A DNA stretch of 64,000 nucleotides from a bacterium (GCA_030604405.1 JAUVVY010000001.1:220899-284898), one strand, 5' to 3'. Positions 35,031-45,475 are shown, counted from the stretch's first letter. The notes: a model not told the origin generated them from the letters alone. Made by a program: numbers and translations.

Positions 35031-38000
35031 CTATTCGAGACGTGCGTCAGCCCACACGGCGTAATCTGCACTGATGCCATCCCCCGTGTCCTTGCAGAAA
35101 AGCCTTAGTCGGCTTGCGCCCGTAATGTCAATTGCGATCGCGACCGGCTCATCCGGCCCGTACATGGCCGCCGAGGTGTATTTCGTCTCCCATTCGCCAT
35201 CCTTGTCCACCTGCACCTCGAAGATAACCCCGGTTGGCCGAGCCCCGATGTAGTTATCGCAGATTCCGATCACCGCGCAGAATCTCTCGCGCGCAGGGCC
35301 TTGCGGCAAGTCATAGATAATCTCAGAGTACGCTGTCCCAGTCGCGTATTCGGGGCCCGCATAGAGACACTTCGGATACGGCACCCCACGCATCTTCATC
35401 GGATTGCCGAAATAGTCGGTGTCTTTCTTCAACCCGCCATGAACTCGCGCACTGCCCGCCTCTATGTCGCTGAGGTAGAGCGCATTGTCCGCAATCTTGA
35501 TTAGCTTACTGTACGACACTCGCAGATTGGTCGCCACCTGGTCAACCGCAAAGTCATCGAGGCTGACCTCAACCGTATGCCGCACCGGCTGGGCTTCGGG
35601 CTCTGCAGCAAGCGCCTGCGCCAGATCAATCTCAATCGTGACTGCCCGTGGGTCCTCCGACACCGTTCGCACCTGAACCAGGCTGTCGTCGCCATCTATC
35701 TTCTTGTCATCCAGGGTAACGGCGATCGAACTCATATCAATCGCGTTGTCATCATCACGTACTCGTAGTAGCAGCTTCTTTGGCGGCGTGATCCTGCCCA
35801 GATCCAGGACTGACTTCGGCTCCAACGGCTTGCCATCGAGTAGAATCTTTGTGATCTGCGGCGGGCCGCTGTCCTGCAGCTTGAGCCACTCCGGCTTGTT
35901 GGTCACCAGCCAGACTGTCTGGCCTGCGGTATCGTTTTCAGGCATTGTGATCGTCGCCGTTCCCTTCCCTACATTCAGAACACTCGCGGCCTGCTGCCAT
36001 GTGCCTTCAGCGGCCCGGCACCATATATCACCCTTCCCGGCGGGCATGGTGATCGTCGCAGCGCTGGTGGCGCGCAGACAGTAGCGGGTCGGCTCGTCCG
36101 TGCCACGCGACGCGCGGTCCTGATGTCGCAACGGCTCTCGACGCCACGCAAGCTCCGCGACAACAGTGACCTCCAGCCCCGGCTCGATGGCGTAAACGGT
36201 GAACCAATCCCCGAGCTTCACGCCTTCGGCCGCAAGATCAACGTCCTCAACCAGCTCCAGGTCCATCGCGCCCTCTGTGCCATTGCAGCTATCAGTCGTT
36301 TTGAACGTATAGGTCTCTCCCAGCTTAGGAAACCAGACTTTGAGGCCGTGCAGCCAGGAGGTGTTAATCCCGGCTGAGAAGGGGCGATTGGTCTTGAGGC
36401 TGTTGGGGCGCTCGGGGTCCAGTTGCGCGACCTGGTGCCAGCCCGCAGCAAATGGCGCGTGGTTGGCAAGGTCCACCCGCAGCAGGCCGTCTGGCAGTTC
36501 CGTAACCTTCTGAATTGTATATGCCTCGTTGCTGTCCGAGCGGAGGGGATTGGTCACGCGTATCAACATCTGTTTGCCGGCCATGGCCTCCCTCACCGGC
36601 CACGGGCCATCCGGCCGCACGATAAGCGCGCTCTCCATGCGCGTTCCTGTTAAATCGCCGATCAGGTCCACAATGGTGCCCGTCAGGTCGCCCGACGACT
36701 GCACGGCGAATCTGCCGCACCTCAGGAAGGTCCCCCGTACCATACTCACCTCCACAACCTCCCCGGCTGCATCCCGTCGCACCAGCGCATAACGGGCGTC
36801 GGTCTCCACTCCATCGCTAAAGCTGACTGTGCCCGGTTGTGGCTGGAATATCACGGTGTCGGTATAGTCGCCGGCCAGGTGCAGCTTGAGTGCCACAGTG
36901 TCCGTCGGTCCTTCTACCGGCACCAACCGCTCCACGCTCGCGATTACTGACTCTTCTCCTTCCTTGAAGCCCTCCAGAATATGCAGGAAGGTGCTGTCGA
37001 GGGTCTCATCCTGCCGGTCTTCGCCGACGCTGCGACTCTCGATGAGGAAGTCGCAGCCATCCAGAAAGCCAACATAGCCGCTCACACTCTTGCCCTCCGG
37101 AAGTGGCTGGTTTATCGAGGCCACCCAGGGCCCCTTTGCCCTCAAAAGCTGTGTGTCGCCTTCCTGTTGCAGCCCGATCAGGCGCAGCCGCACGCGGCCT
37201 ACGTCATCCGGCAGCGGCCTGACAAACGGCTTGCCCTCCGGGTCTCGCGGCGCATAAGCCGCATAGTCGGTCTTCCACGTCAACTCCCACATTGCAGGCG
37301 CCGATCCTAATTTCTCGATATGTCTGACTCTCTCGTAGGCTCCGTAACGCGGCACCGAGTCCGCGGGCTTGTCCCCCAGAAGTGCCTTGGCCAGATTGGT
37401 CTCCGTTGAGGTGACCGGCGGCAGCTTGTCTTCCGCGCGTTCAGCCCAGGCGCTCTGGTAAAGCGCGTGTCTTTGCCCGCCACGAAGCTTCAGAATATCT
37501 ACCACGTATGGACGACCGTCCACCCCTTCGACGGCCAAAAGTGTGCGGCGGAAGTCGCTGACCTCAACGCCGATGCGGTCAAATGAATCGTGATCTGTCG
37601 CATCCAGGACCTGAAAGTGTGCGCCCAACTCCCCGGGCAATTCCCCGCCTTTGAAGGTTATCAACTCGCCGAAGCCTTCGTTGTCCCTCCAGCCCCGGCT
37701 GGTGCCCAGTTCATTCACCGAGACGGCATTCTGAGCCAGGTGACTGCTCGCATACGGCCGGCACCATCTTGGCGGGTTGGTATTCGCTTGGACGATTTCT
37801 TTCGGATAGTCGAGCGCGCGGAACGCTTTGATCTCCGGTCTGTCCTCATCAAGCACCGCGCTATGCTTGTCTGCCGCATATCCGCCGCGCCGTATCACCG
37901 GAACACCGTCCACCCAGCAATCAATACTAAGCTTGTCCGAGGCACTGTGCAGAGAAACCTTGTCATAGCTGAGGCAAACCTCCTGCCGGTGACCCGGGCC

Positions 38001-39602
38001 GCCGACTCGCAGGATGCCGACACCATACCCGGGCCAGTTGATACTGGGCAGCTTTTCATTCGCACTAACTTTCGCTCCGTCCGTGCTGAACCCACTGAAA
38101 GGCCACATGTGCTGGTCGGCAAATTCCAGAGACAGCCCCCGCACCGTGTGCAGCTTCTGCCATTCGGTGCTGGCCGGCCCGAAGAACGGATTTCTCTCAA
38201 CAAAACCAGGCTCAAACTCCAGCCAGCCCTTGGCGTCCTGCATGTAGCGGTAGTAGCCGCTGAGCATATGCATGTAGTTGGGCGCGCCCTCGCCGTTCAT
38301 GCCATCGTGATAGTGGTGGTTGTACAGGGTCAGTTCCTGGCATGGCGCGGCGAAATCGAACAGAAACTCATCCTGCAACAGAGCCCCGAGCAACATCATG
38401 TCCGAGAAATTGGCGTCCTGGTAGCCGGATTTCAACCTTTGGGAGAATACGCTCTCGAACATCAGCTTGAGTTCCCGCAGCAGCTTGGTCATGATCTTGC
38501 GATCCAGAGCGTCAGGGTCGCCGTACTTTTTCTGCGAGTAATACTTGAAAGCCGGATGGTGCCGCACCCGCGCAAATGGCTCGGCCCAGATGTGCTCCTT
38601 GTACATGTTCAGCCAACCTACGCTGCCAGTCGGCTGCCGACGGTTCCAGGGACCGAGGTACGATCGCTCAAATATCGCCGGACGCGGCACTGCTTCCCAT
38701 TCGGCCCGGGTCAGGGGTTGGCCATCCTTACCGTTTGCCAGCTTGTTGTTGGCCGATAATGGCAGGCCGTAGTAGGCATCGGCAACCTCATCCAGAATGA
38801 CGGCTATCTTGTGCGCGCACACGGGGTCCGCCGTGGTCTTGAACCGCTTCATGTAGTTGACGACCAGGTTGCTGCCGACGTGAAGCCAACGCCTGTGCGC
38901 AAAGAGCGTGCTGATAAACAGTTGCCACTCCACGCCGTCCTTATCCGTGTAGGTGCAGGCCGGTACCTCTTTGACGGTGCCGTCGAGGTGGGCAAACTTC
39001 ACGGTAGTGTCGGGCCGCAGGTCATAGTCCGGCGGATAATCCTGCTCGCGTGCGTAGAGGTGCTTGCCGCAGCATTTCGTGACCGCGTGGTATGGATCGG
39101 GGGCCCAGTTGTAGGGAAAACGCTGCCAGTAGTCCACTTGCGCCCCGCAGAACGGGCAGTACCTGATCATCACCCGGGCCGCCTTTACCGGGTCCGGGTT
39201 GCCCGACAGGACCCGCCCGAAAGGAGAGATATGATCCGGGAAATCCGTGGTCAGTTCTTCATCGGTCGGCTCTGCTTCGGAATAGGCCTTGTAGGCTTCT
39301 TCATCAGGCAGTGCCTCGTGGTCTTTGCTCCACTGTTCAACCTTTTGGGCGGTCCACTCGGCGAAGAGGTTGTCCGGGGTCAACTTCGGAATCCTCTTGC
39401 CCGGAATCAGTTCCGCCACTCTTGCCGCCCGGTCAGGCGAGTGCCATGAATACTCCAGCTCCGCAGCGTGTCCCTGCGAAACGACAGCTAAAAGCATGAC
39501 CACGCCCATAAGCGTGGCCATCGCAGCTACATACGCTGATTCGCCCCGCACCATTGATACTGCTTTAGCCGAGACATCGCTCACCAATTGCCAACCAGAC
39601 AT
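35031..39602 (-). CDS. Giant secreted heparinase II/III-like protein with C-terminal NPCBM (copy 2)
   Basis: I start at ATG 39602, six nt after GGAGGAAG, rather than the track's 39641. The 1523-residue protein matches copy 1 domain for domain: signal anchor, EYSWHSPDRAARVAELIPGK, zinc knuckle (CPFCG and KCCGK), toroid with RVRHHP.FKYYSQKKYGDP, SLHSASDKLSIDCWV in place of the H-x-H-x-D motif, tandem beta domains, and a C-terminal NPCBM (FEVQVD to VWADARLE). The duplication is old enough for many substitutions but keeps all domain borders. It is 57 nt downstream of the third lyase-like gene and likely in one operon with it. Confidence 0.78.
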   Translation of the reverse strand: MSGWQLVSDVSAKAVSMVRGESAYVAAMATLMGVVMLLAVVSQGHAAELEYSWHSPDRAARVAELIPGKRIPKLTPDNLFAEWTAQKVEQWSKDHEALPDEEAYKAYSEAEPTDEELTTDFPDHISPFGRVLSGNPDPVKAARVMIRYCPFCGAQVDYWQRFPYNWAPDPYHAVTKCCGKHLYAREQDYPPDYDLRPDTTVKFAHLDGTVKEVPACTYTDKDGVEWQLFISTLFAHRRWLHVGSNLVVNYMKRFKTTADPVCAHKIAVILDEVADAYYGLPLSANNKLANGKDGQPLTRAEWEAVPRPAIFERSYLGPWNRRQPTGSVGWLNMYKEHIWAEPFARVRHHPAFKYYSQKKYGDPDALDRKIMTKLLRELKLMFESVFSQRLKSGYQDANFSDMMLLGALLQDEFLFDFAAPCQELTLYNHHYHDGMNGEGAPNYMHMLSGYYRYMQDAKGWLEFEPGFVERNPFFGPASTEWQKLHTVRGLSLEFADQHMWPFSGFSTDGAKVSANEKLPSINWPGYGVGILRVGGPGHRQEVCLSYDKVSLHSASDKLSIDCWVDGVPVIRRGGYAADKHSAVLDEDRPEIKAFRALDYPKEIVQANTNPPRWCRPYASSHLAQNAVSVNELGTSRGWRDNEGFGELITFKGGELPGELGAHFQVLDATDHDSFDRIGVEVSDFRRTLLAVEGVDGRPYVVDILKLRGGQRHALYQSAWAERAEDKLPPVTSTETNLAKALLGDKPADSVPRYGAYERVRHIEKLGSAPAMWELTWKTDYAAYAPRDPEGKPFVRPLPDDVGRVRLRLIGLQQEGDTQLLRAKGPWVASINQPLPEGKSVSGYVGFLDGCDFLIESRSVGEDRQDETLDSTFLHILEGFKEGEESVIASVERLVPVEGPTDTVALKLHLAGDYTDTVIFQPQPGTVSFSDGVETDARYALVRRDAAGEVVEVSMVRGTFLRCGRFAVQSSGDLTGTIVDLIGDLTGTRMESALIVRPDGPWPVREAMAGKQMLIRVTNPLRSDSNEAYTIQKVTELPDGLLRVDLANHAPFAAGWHQVAQLDPERPNSLKTNRPFSAGINTSWLHGLKVWFPKLGETYTFKTTDSCNGTEGAMDLELVEDVDLAAEGVKLGDWFTVYAIEPGLEVTVVAELAWRREPLRHQDRASRGTDEPTRYCLRATSAATITMPAGKGDIWCRAAEGTWQQAASVLNVGKGTATITMPENDTAGQTVWLVTNKPEWLKLQDSGPPQITKILLDGKPLEPKSVLDLGRITPPKKLLLRVRDDDNAIDMSSIAVTLDDKKIDGDDSLVQVRTVSEDPRAVTIEIDLAQALAAEPEAQPVRHTVEVSLDDFAVDQVATNLRVSYSKLIKIADNALYLSDIEAGSARVHGGLKKDTDYFGNPMKMRGVPYPKCLYAGPEYATGTAYSEIIYDLPQGPARERFCAVIGICDNYIGARPTGVIFEVQVDKDGEWETKYTSAAMYGPDEPVAIAIDITGASRLRLFCKDTGDGISADYAVWADARLE

Positions 39603-39698
39603 CAGACTTCCTCCCAGTGCGGCCTGCAGACCGACGATCACGCCGCGTCGCGTCTCAGGGACATCTTCTCCGCTTTGTGGTTGTGGGCAATGGATATT

Positions 39699-42600
39699 CT
39701 ACGGCAGACTCAGGGCAGCTTCGTCCGTCGCCGTGACTCTGTAGGCAGCCGGTCCGACCTCCATGACGCTCACCGCATACGGCCAGACAACCTCGTCCCC
39801 GACGCCGTAATCATACACATCGAACCAGGAGTCCACCGGGAATTCGGCCGCCAGCTTGTCCGCTGCGGTATCCGGATGCAGACGGGAGTCAATGAGAGCG
39901 AACTTGCCCCGGCACATTCCCGCCAATTGATATTCGGCCGTCCGCTGGGCATTTACAATCCGCGCGCCGTGATAATACCGGTAGCCGCTGACAGGGAAAG
40001 CTGTCGAGCTAAGCACCTTGTGGCTGTCAACCCCGCTGACCTTGCCGACGCCGATGTGAGAATCAAACTCCAGGTGCAGTTCCGCCCCGTCACCAACTTC
40101 CTTCGCTTCCAGCACCTTGTAAGCTATACGCCGAACTGGGTTGGTGATGTAGATGTAGTTTCCAACCAGCGCTTCGACGTCGCCCGGCGCAGGCGAGACA
40201 ATGATAGTCTCGGTATCGCGGTCCACGGCGGTGATCTCGGCCCGGTACTCGGCGCTTCCCTCAGTAATCCCAACTCCATTCTTCGTCAGCTTGGTTCCAC
40301 CGATGAGGACCATGTCAAGCGCCACACCGTCGCGCTCGCGGTACAGCCCGAAGCGGCCGGCGAATTCGAAGCCACCCTCCGCGCTGCGTACCACTGTCCC
40401 ATCGGCGGAGGCGAAGATCGTGTCGGTGCGGCCGTCGGTCAGCTCCACCACGCAGCCGTAAGCACTGAAGCCCGCCTCATCGTCCCCGGAGACCTCCAGG
40501 GGGCGGACCCGTTTGATGACTGGCTCACCCTTGTACAGCTCCATAACATTCAGCACTTGCGTCTTGGTAGGGGCCTGGCCCTCCTTGTGCATCAGCACCC
40601 ATTTCATTTCATACGGCTTGCCACCGGCTGGTGAGGTGCCATCAGTGATGATGACCTCAGCGCCCTCCGCCTGCGGAACGGTCATGCGGAAGTGCAAGCC
40701 GTCGGCATCCTTCAGCGCCCAGTCGGCCGACCAGACGCCGGCAGGCCTGGCGCGCTCGACGTTATACAGATGCGGGAAGCCGAACATCCGGCCGTACCAT
40801 CCCGGACGTCCGCCTGTCGAGAACTTGCAGCCGTGCTCTTCCATCCACTTCGGGTCACCGTACGGAACCTCAGGCCCGGCCAGGGTACCGCCATCTTGCG
40901 CGGTTAGGTCCAGGCCCTCCGTGCTGAATACGCCCTCCTGGGCGTGGAAGGCCCACCAGTGTTCCTTGCCGCCGTGAATGCGGTAGAGGTCAACACAGTA
41001 GAACTGGTCATCGGAGACGTCAACCAGTACCAGCATCCGCCTCTGCCAATCATCTGGCAGCACGTCGTAGCCCTCGCCACTATCTACTTCGTCAGCAAAG
41101 CCCTCTGCGTACGCCTCGGCAATGTGCACCGGCCCGGCGTCGGCAAAAAGCTGCCCCGTGGCCGTCATCTGCACGAACGGAATCTGACGGGCCACGTTGT
41201 GGGTGACCCAGCAGGTCTCCCAGTGATTCCAGTTGCGCGGGCAGCCCATGTGCCCGACAATCTTGCTCTGCCAGGCATCCAGGCCGATTTGCATAATCTC
41301 GTCCTGGGCGTGCCCGTGCGTGCGGCCGTAATACATCCACAGCGCCCGCTTTTCATCGCCACTGCCGCTGCGCAGCATCGCCAGGCCGTAGCCGTCCTGC
41401 AGGCAGCTCTTATCATTCCAGTCATTCGGCCATTTGGCTGCTTCCTTCTCGATTGCCTCGCGCGTGTAGGGAAACTCCAGCGAGGGCTCCCACTCTTCGT
41501 GATTAGCTAGTGCCCAGGCGAATTTGGGGTCTTTGAAAACTTTGTAGGCGTGTTCGAAAGCGCCTACGCCACCATTCTGCCATACTCGTCTGTCGAGTTT
41601 CTGGTACTGCGGGAAGCTGCCACTGTCACCGACGTTCGGATAGGTGCGGTCAATGTTGACAGTGTTCATCGCAAAATCAAACACATTGTGATAGCGACGG
41701 CTTTTGGTGAAATCCGGGTATCTTTCCTCAGGATACACCTCCGGCCGCATCTGGCGAAGGTGCTCGATCGAATCGACAATCGGCCCCAAAGGACGCATGT
41801 GCTCGTCGTTGTAGCCGCCAGTAGACTCATAGGGCGCGCCATCGCGGAAGAAGCCGTTGGTCACAAATGTCCGCATCTTTCCAGCCCCATCGTAGAGCCA
41901 GTCCATCAGTTCATCGCCGCGCTGGTAATTCAGCACCTCCGCAAGCCGTGCGAAACATCCCTGGGCGATCGGCTCGTTTGCGTGGCTGGCCCCGTCCATC
42001 AGCCCCTGCAGCCAGACTGCGAAGAGGCTTTCCTCGATGAAGCGTCGCAAGTCCTCGTGCGTCCTTATCTCCAAGCCCTTACTTTGCAGGAAAGGTATTA
42101 TCTCCTTATCCTGTTCGATGACCGGGAAGATCTTATCATAGGCCTCTGCAAGTCGCGGGTCGTTCATGGCATATAAACTCAGCCCGCTGTGCGCGAGACA
42201 CGGGCCCTCAGAAAACGGTGCCGGTCCCAGCCTGTCGGTCTGCCTCTTGTCGTTCCGGTGGCGATGGTGCGTCATCGTCCCCAGGTAAGCATACTCGAGA
42301 GCCACACGCGACATCGCCACCAGCGCCTTGTGTACATATTCCATGTCACCGGTGGCCATATACCCGTCAGCGCACTCCGGCGCGACTACCAACGCATAGC
42401 TGCAATACACCTGGCAGATGACCGCAATGAACCTGTACTTGTTGCCCTCGTACTCACATGCCCCGCCGAAGCCGTCGTCCGGAAACTCGCCACTGGTCAT
42501 ATCCCCGTTGGCAAAATCGTTCCTAGGATACTCCTCGCCGCCTATTGGACATGTCAGCTTCCAGCGGTGCGGAATCCGCATATCAAAGCTCCACGGGTAG

Positions 42601-43214
42601 TACGCCTTTTTCGTGTAAACCTCGATGCCATGCACCGGACAGCCATGCTGGAGGCTGACAAAGTGATATCGCGGTATGGTGCAGTCAGGCTGCAAATCCC
42701 ATATCTCCTGATCGCTCAACTTCAGCCACGCGCCACCCGGACTGCCCTTGCCCTGCCAGTATTCCCTGAGTTTGTCGGTGGTGATTGTCTGGCCCTGCTT
42801 GAGCTCCGGCAGTGGCTCTCCCAGCGGCCAACGCCGGGGCAATTGTACGCCCTTCAGCTCCCGCAACTGCCGCAGATCCTCAAACGACCAGATCTCGATG
42901 GATATGGTGATCTCGCCGGCTGGGTGGGCAAACACAATGTCGGCCTGCTTGGCCGGCTTGAGGCTGCGGAAATAGTACTTCCGCAGTTCTTTCTTCGTGG
43001 GGAGTGGCGTGCGGTCGAACATCTCGACGCTGTCGGGCACTGTCACCTTCATCTCCGGCACATTCGTGGGCACATTCAGAGCGACCATGAACATGCGGCC
43101 CACACCGACGATGTCCGGTTTGTAGGCGATTGGGTCTTCGTCCTGCGAGTACCCGGGGGCGGAGCACAATAACAATACCGACAGCAAGACAATGAGCAAC
43201 AGGTCCCAGCGCAT
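39699..43214 (-). CDS. Secreted heparinase II/III-like polysaccharide lyase
   Basis: Start ATG 43214 has GGAAAGGG upstream; the track's GTG 43223 overlaps that site. A signal peptide (about 6-23) leads to a 1171-residue protein with a CPVHG / TCPIGG pair resembling the zinc knuckle of the two giant paralogues. It has an alpha/alpha toroid, then a beta domain with YYGRTHGHAQDEIMQIG, which keeps the H-x-H-x-x-D pattern that the giants have lost. It may therefore be the catalytically competent member of this trio. It follows the isomerase-like gene by 47 nt. Confidence 0.8.
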   Translation of the reverse strand: MRWDLLLIVLLSVLLLCSAPGYSQDEDPIAYKPDIVGVGRMFMVALNVPTNVPEMKVTVPDSVEMFDRTPLPTKKELRKYYFRSLKPAKQADIVFAHPAGEITISIEIWSFEDLRQLRELKGVQLPRRWPLGEPLPELKQGQTITTDKLREYWQGKGSPGGAWLKLSDQEIWDLQPDCTIPRYHFVSLQHGCPVHGIEVYTKKAYYPWSFDMRIPHRWKLTCPIGGEEYPRNDFANGDMTSGEFPDDGFGGACEYEGNKYRFIAVICQVYCSYALVVAPECADGYMATGDMEYVHKALVAMSRVALEYAYLGTMTHHRHRNDKRQTDRLGPAPFSEGPCLAHSGLSLYAMNDPRLAEAYDKIFPVIEQDKEIIPFLQSKGLEIRTHEDLRRFIEESLFAVWLQGLMDGASHANEPIAQGCFARLAEVLNYQRGDELMDWLYDGAGKMRTFVTNGFFRDGAPYESTGGYNDEHMRPLGPIVDSIEHLRQMRPEVYPEERYPDFTKSRRYHNVFDFAMNTVNIDRTYPNVGDSGSFPQYQKLDRRVWQNGGVGAFEHAYKVFKDPKFAWALANHEEWEPSLEFPYTREAIEKEAAKWPNDWNDKSCLQDGYGLAMLRSGSGDEKRALWMYYGRTHGHAQDEIMQIGLDAWQSKIVGHMGCPRNWNHWETCWVTHNVARQIPFVQMTATGQLFADAGPVHIAEAYAEGFADEVDSGEGYDVLPDDWQRRMLVLVDVSDDQFYCVDLYRIHGGKEHWWAFHAQEGVFSTEGLDLTAQDGGTLAGPEVPYGDPKWMEEHGCKFSTGGRPGWYGRMFGFPHLYNVERARPAGVWSADWALKDADGLHFRMTVPQAEGAEVIITDGTSPAGGKPYEMKWVLMHKEGQAPTKTQVLNVMELYKGEPVIKRVRPLEVSGDDEAGFSAYGCVVELTDGRTDTIFASADGTVVRSAEGGFEFAGRFGLYRERDGVALDMVLIGGTKLTKNGVGITEGSAEYRAEITAVDRDTETIIVSPAPGDVEALVGNYIYITNPVRRIAYKVLEAKEVGDGAELHLEFDSHIGVGKVSGVDSHKVLSSTAFPVSGYRYYHGARIVNAQRTAEYQLAGMCRGKFALIDSRLHPDTAADKLAAEFPVDSWFDVYDYGVGDEVVWPYAVSVMEVGPAAYRVTATDEAALSLP

Positions 43215-43261
43215 GGCGTTCACCCTTTCCGAACATAAGCGGCTGCCGCCCGGCCGGCGCG

Positions 43262-44098
43262 CTATTCCTCTTCCAGCTTGGCGACCACGCCCTTTATTAG
43301 TTCGAGGTCTTTGCGGGTCTGGGCGACGAGTTCGTCGTAGTCCATCTCCCCGTACTCGCTATGCAGCGACACCGTCCCGTCGTAGCCAAAATCTTTCAGC
43401 AGGCTGAATATCTGCTCCCAGTCCTGCATGGCCTCCTCGAAGCCGAGCATCTTGCGCTCGACGCTGACTGCACCATTCTCGTCGGTCACAGCCGCCCACG
43501 AATAGCCCTTCAGCGCCACCAGATTCGTGTACGGCGCCAGCATGATCATCCCCTGCCGCCAGCCATCATAGCCGCCCTCGATGAACATGTGCCCCGAGTC
43601 GATGTAGGCGCCCACGGCATTCGGATCCATGCCCTCCAGCAGCATATACACTACGGCGGCCTCCGCGCTGACGTAGGGGCCGGAGTGGATGTGGACATTC
43701 GCGCTCACGCCGTATTCCAGCGCCATGCTCTGCAGCCCCGCCAGTTGCACCTTCGCCCATTCAACCCGTGTCCAGAACTCCTTCGGCTCGCGAACCAGCC
43801 AGTAGCCCAGCTTCAGAGCCGGAATCTCACATTCGGCGGCGGCCGCGAAGATCTCTTCACAATAAGGAGATTTCGGGCCCTCGATAGCGGTGGTGATAAG
43901 CGGCACAGAGAGCCCCAGTTGGCTAAGTTGCGCTACGGCCTCGGGCAGCTTGTTTTCGACCTCGGCCGGTTCGATCCGCCCGCCCGGCCGCACGGTCAAA
44001 TCAACGCCGTCAAAGCCGATATCCTTCATGGTCTGGCCGACTTCCTGCAGCGAAAGTCCCAGCATGTCCAGATGCTTCGAAAACATTACAAATTGCAT
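43262..44098 (-). CDS. Sugar phosphate isomerase/epimerase-like TIM-barrel protein
   Basis: I start at ATG 44098 (MQFVMFSKHLD), since the extended TTG start at 44116 would place its Shine-Dalgarno (AAGGAG) inside the coding region. The 278-residue protein is an AP-endonuclease-2/xylose-isomerase-like barrel: GFDGVDLTVRPGG, NVHIHSG, VGAYIDSGHMFIEGG and TVSLHSEYGEMD supply the usual Glu/His/Asp metal ligands at strand ends. It probably isomerises or epimerises a sugar released by the lyases. It sits between the methylaspartate ammonia-lyase gene and the lyase operon on the same strand. Confidence 0.87.
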   Translation of the reverse strand: MQFVMFSKHLDMLGLSLQEVGQTMKDIGFDGVDLTVRPGGRIEPAEVENKLPEAVAQLSQLGLSVPLITTAIEGPKSPYCEEIFAAAAECEIPALKLGYWLVREPKEFWTRVEWAKVQLAGLQSMALEYGVSANVHIHSGPYVSAEAAVVYMLLEGMDPNAVGAYIDSGHMFIEGGYDGWRQGMIMLAPYTNLVALKGYSWAAVTDENGAVSVERKMLGFEEAMQDWEQIFSLLKDFGYDGTVSLHSEYGEMDYDELVAQTRKDLELIKGVVAKLEEE

Positions 44099-44204
44099 CA
44101 CAATTCTCCTTTGCAACTATGGCGCTGACGCGGGTGTGGAGCGCTCTCATTCAGATGGATGCTCTGGAGGGGATATTTCATCTTTGGCAGTACGGGGACC
44201 TTCA

Positions 44205-45437
44205 TCACAACATGGCGCGTAGCCGGGCCAGTTCGTTGCGCACGATGCTCACCGCCTCGTCTATGCCCATGCCGGGCCGGGCCAGGATCTGCTCGGCACC
44301 CGTGGCGACGGCGACATGCAGCGCCGTGCGCGCGCTGATATCGGTCTCATTGCAGCTTCCGCCCAGGTATGCGCCGACGCCGTGTTCGTGGCAGGTCAAG
44401 ACCGCTTCAATACTGTCCCCGATGCAGCCCAGATCCGGCATCTTTATCTGGAGCAAATCGGCCGCGCCGGATTTCGCAAATAGCTCAATATCCTCGAGGC
44501 TGTTGCACCATTCATCCGCAATCATCAGGGGCACGGGTGCCGGCAATCCTTGGAGGGCTGAGCGGAGTTGCGCCATGAGCCGTATCTGCTCGGCCTGGCT
44601 CGCGGCTTCGACGGGGGCTTCCATTTGCAACCGCAACGGCGACACGACCGCAGCCAGCCGCGCCAGGTGATCCGCCATCGCTGCGATGTCGTTGTCGCAG
44701 GCGCGCCCGATGGTGCCGTAGCAGTCGAAGTGAATGGCGGGGTGATAATCCGCTGGGACTTGATGCTGCACGAGCCGGTCCATTATCCACTGGGCGTATG
44801 CCAGCAGCTTCTCGCCGCCAGGGCCAAAATCTGCGGCAACGTCCTTCATCAGCCCGTGGGGAAAGACGTCAACGCGGCGGTAGATCGCCTTGTCCACGCC
44901 GCGATAGCGATCATCGCCCGTCTGAATACCTATCTTTGGATTTGCCTCACCGATGCTGAGGCCGTATTCTGCCGCTATCACGCCGGCGGCTGTTTGGCGG
45001 GCGGCTGCGGCCACGGCCTGTAGTAGCGCCTGGCTGGTTGCGTACAGCAGGCCGGCGTGGAACCCGCCACTTTCCCCGCTGAGCTGCTGCAGCTTTCGGT
45101 CCAGGCTGCGGAAATCTTCGGCGGCGCTGCCGCTGAAGGCGGGGGCAATCTGCTCTTCGACCGTGCCCACAGCCGCGTCAGCGCGGAAGACCGGATCGCG
45201 TCCGGCGATGCCGGCATACGTGACACTTCCGCCTTCGCCGACGACGGTGGTGCCGTCGCTGAGGCGCATCAGGATCGAGACCACTTCGCCCGGCTCGCGG
45301 ATGCGGACAAACCCGGGGGTCACTGGCTGGCCTGTAACCAGGTAATGATCCGCCCTGGCGCCAGCAATAAAGGCGGGCTTGTCATCAACATACCACCCGC
45401 CTTCAGCAGCGATTGCCTTTACAGATGCGATTTTCAT
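44205..45437 (-). CDS. Methylaspartate ammonia-lyase (enolase superfamily)
   Basis: From ATG 45437 the protein has 410 residues, the normal length for the family, and residue numbering almost identical to the clostridial enzyme. All catalytic parts are present: His194 (VFPHGL), metal ligands Asp238 (HFDCYGTIG), Glu273 (MEAP) and Asp308 (ADEWCNS), and the base Lys332 (QIKMPDLG). The enzyme interconverts threo-3-methylaspartate with mesaconate and ammonia, a step of glutamate fermentation by the methylaspartate route. No glutamate mutase gene is in the window, so either the partners lie elsewhere or the substrate differs. The Met in QIKMPDLG replaces the Thr of the clostridial enzyme. The upstream 74 residues in the track overlap the neighbouring gene and are unlikely to be real. 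Confidence 0.92.
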   Translation of the reverse strand: MKIASVKAIAAEGGWYVDDKPAFIAGARADHYLVTGQPVTPGFVRIREPGEVVSILMRLSDGTTVVGEGGSVTYAGIAGRDPVFRADAAVGTVEEQIAPAFSGSAAEDFRSLDRKLQQLSGESGGFHAGLLYATSQALLQAVAAAARQTAAGVIAAEYGLSIGEANPKIGIQTGDDRYRGVDKAIYRRVDVFPHGLMKDVAADFGPGGEKLLAYAQWIMDRLVQHQVPADYHPAIHFDCYGTIGRACDNDIAAMADHLARLAAVVSPLRLQMEAPVEAASQAEQIRLMAQLRSALQGLPAPVPLMIADEWCNSLEDIELFAKSGAADLLQIKMPDLGCIGDSIEAVLTCHEHGVGAYLGGSCNETDISARTALHVAVATGAEQILARPGMGIDEAVSIVRNELARLRAML

Positions 45438-45475
45438 CCGGATCAGAGGGGCACTATTGCCGGGGGATTGGCGCC

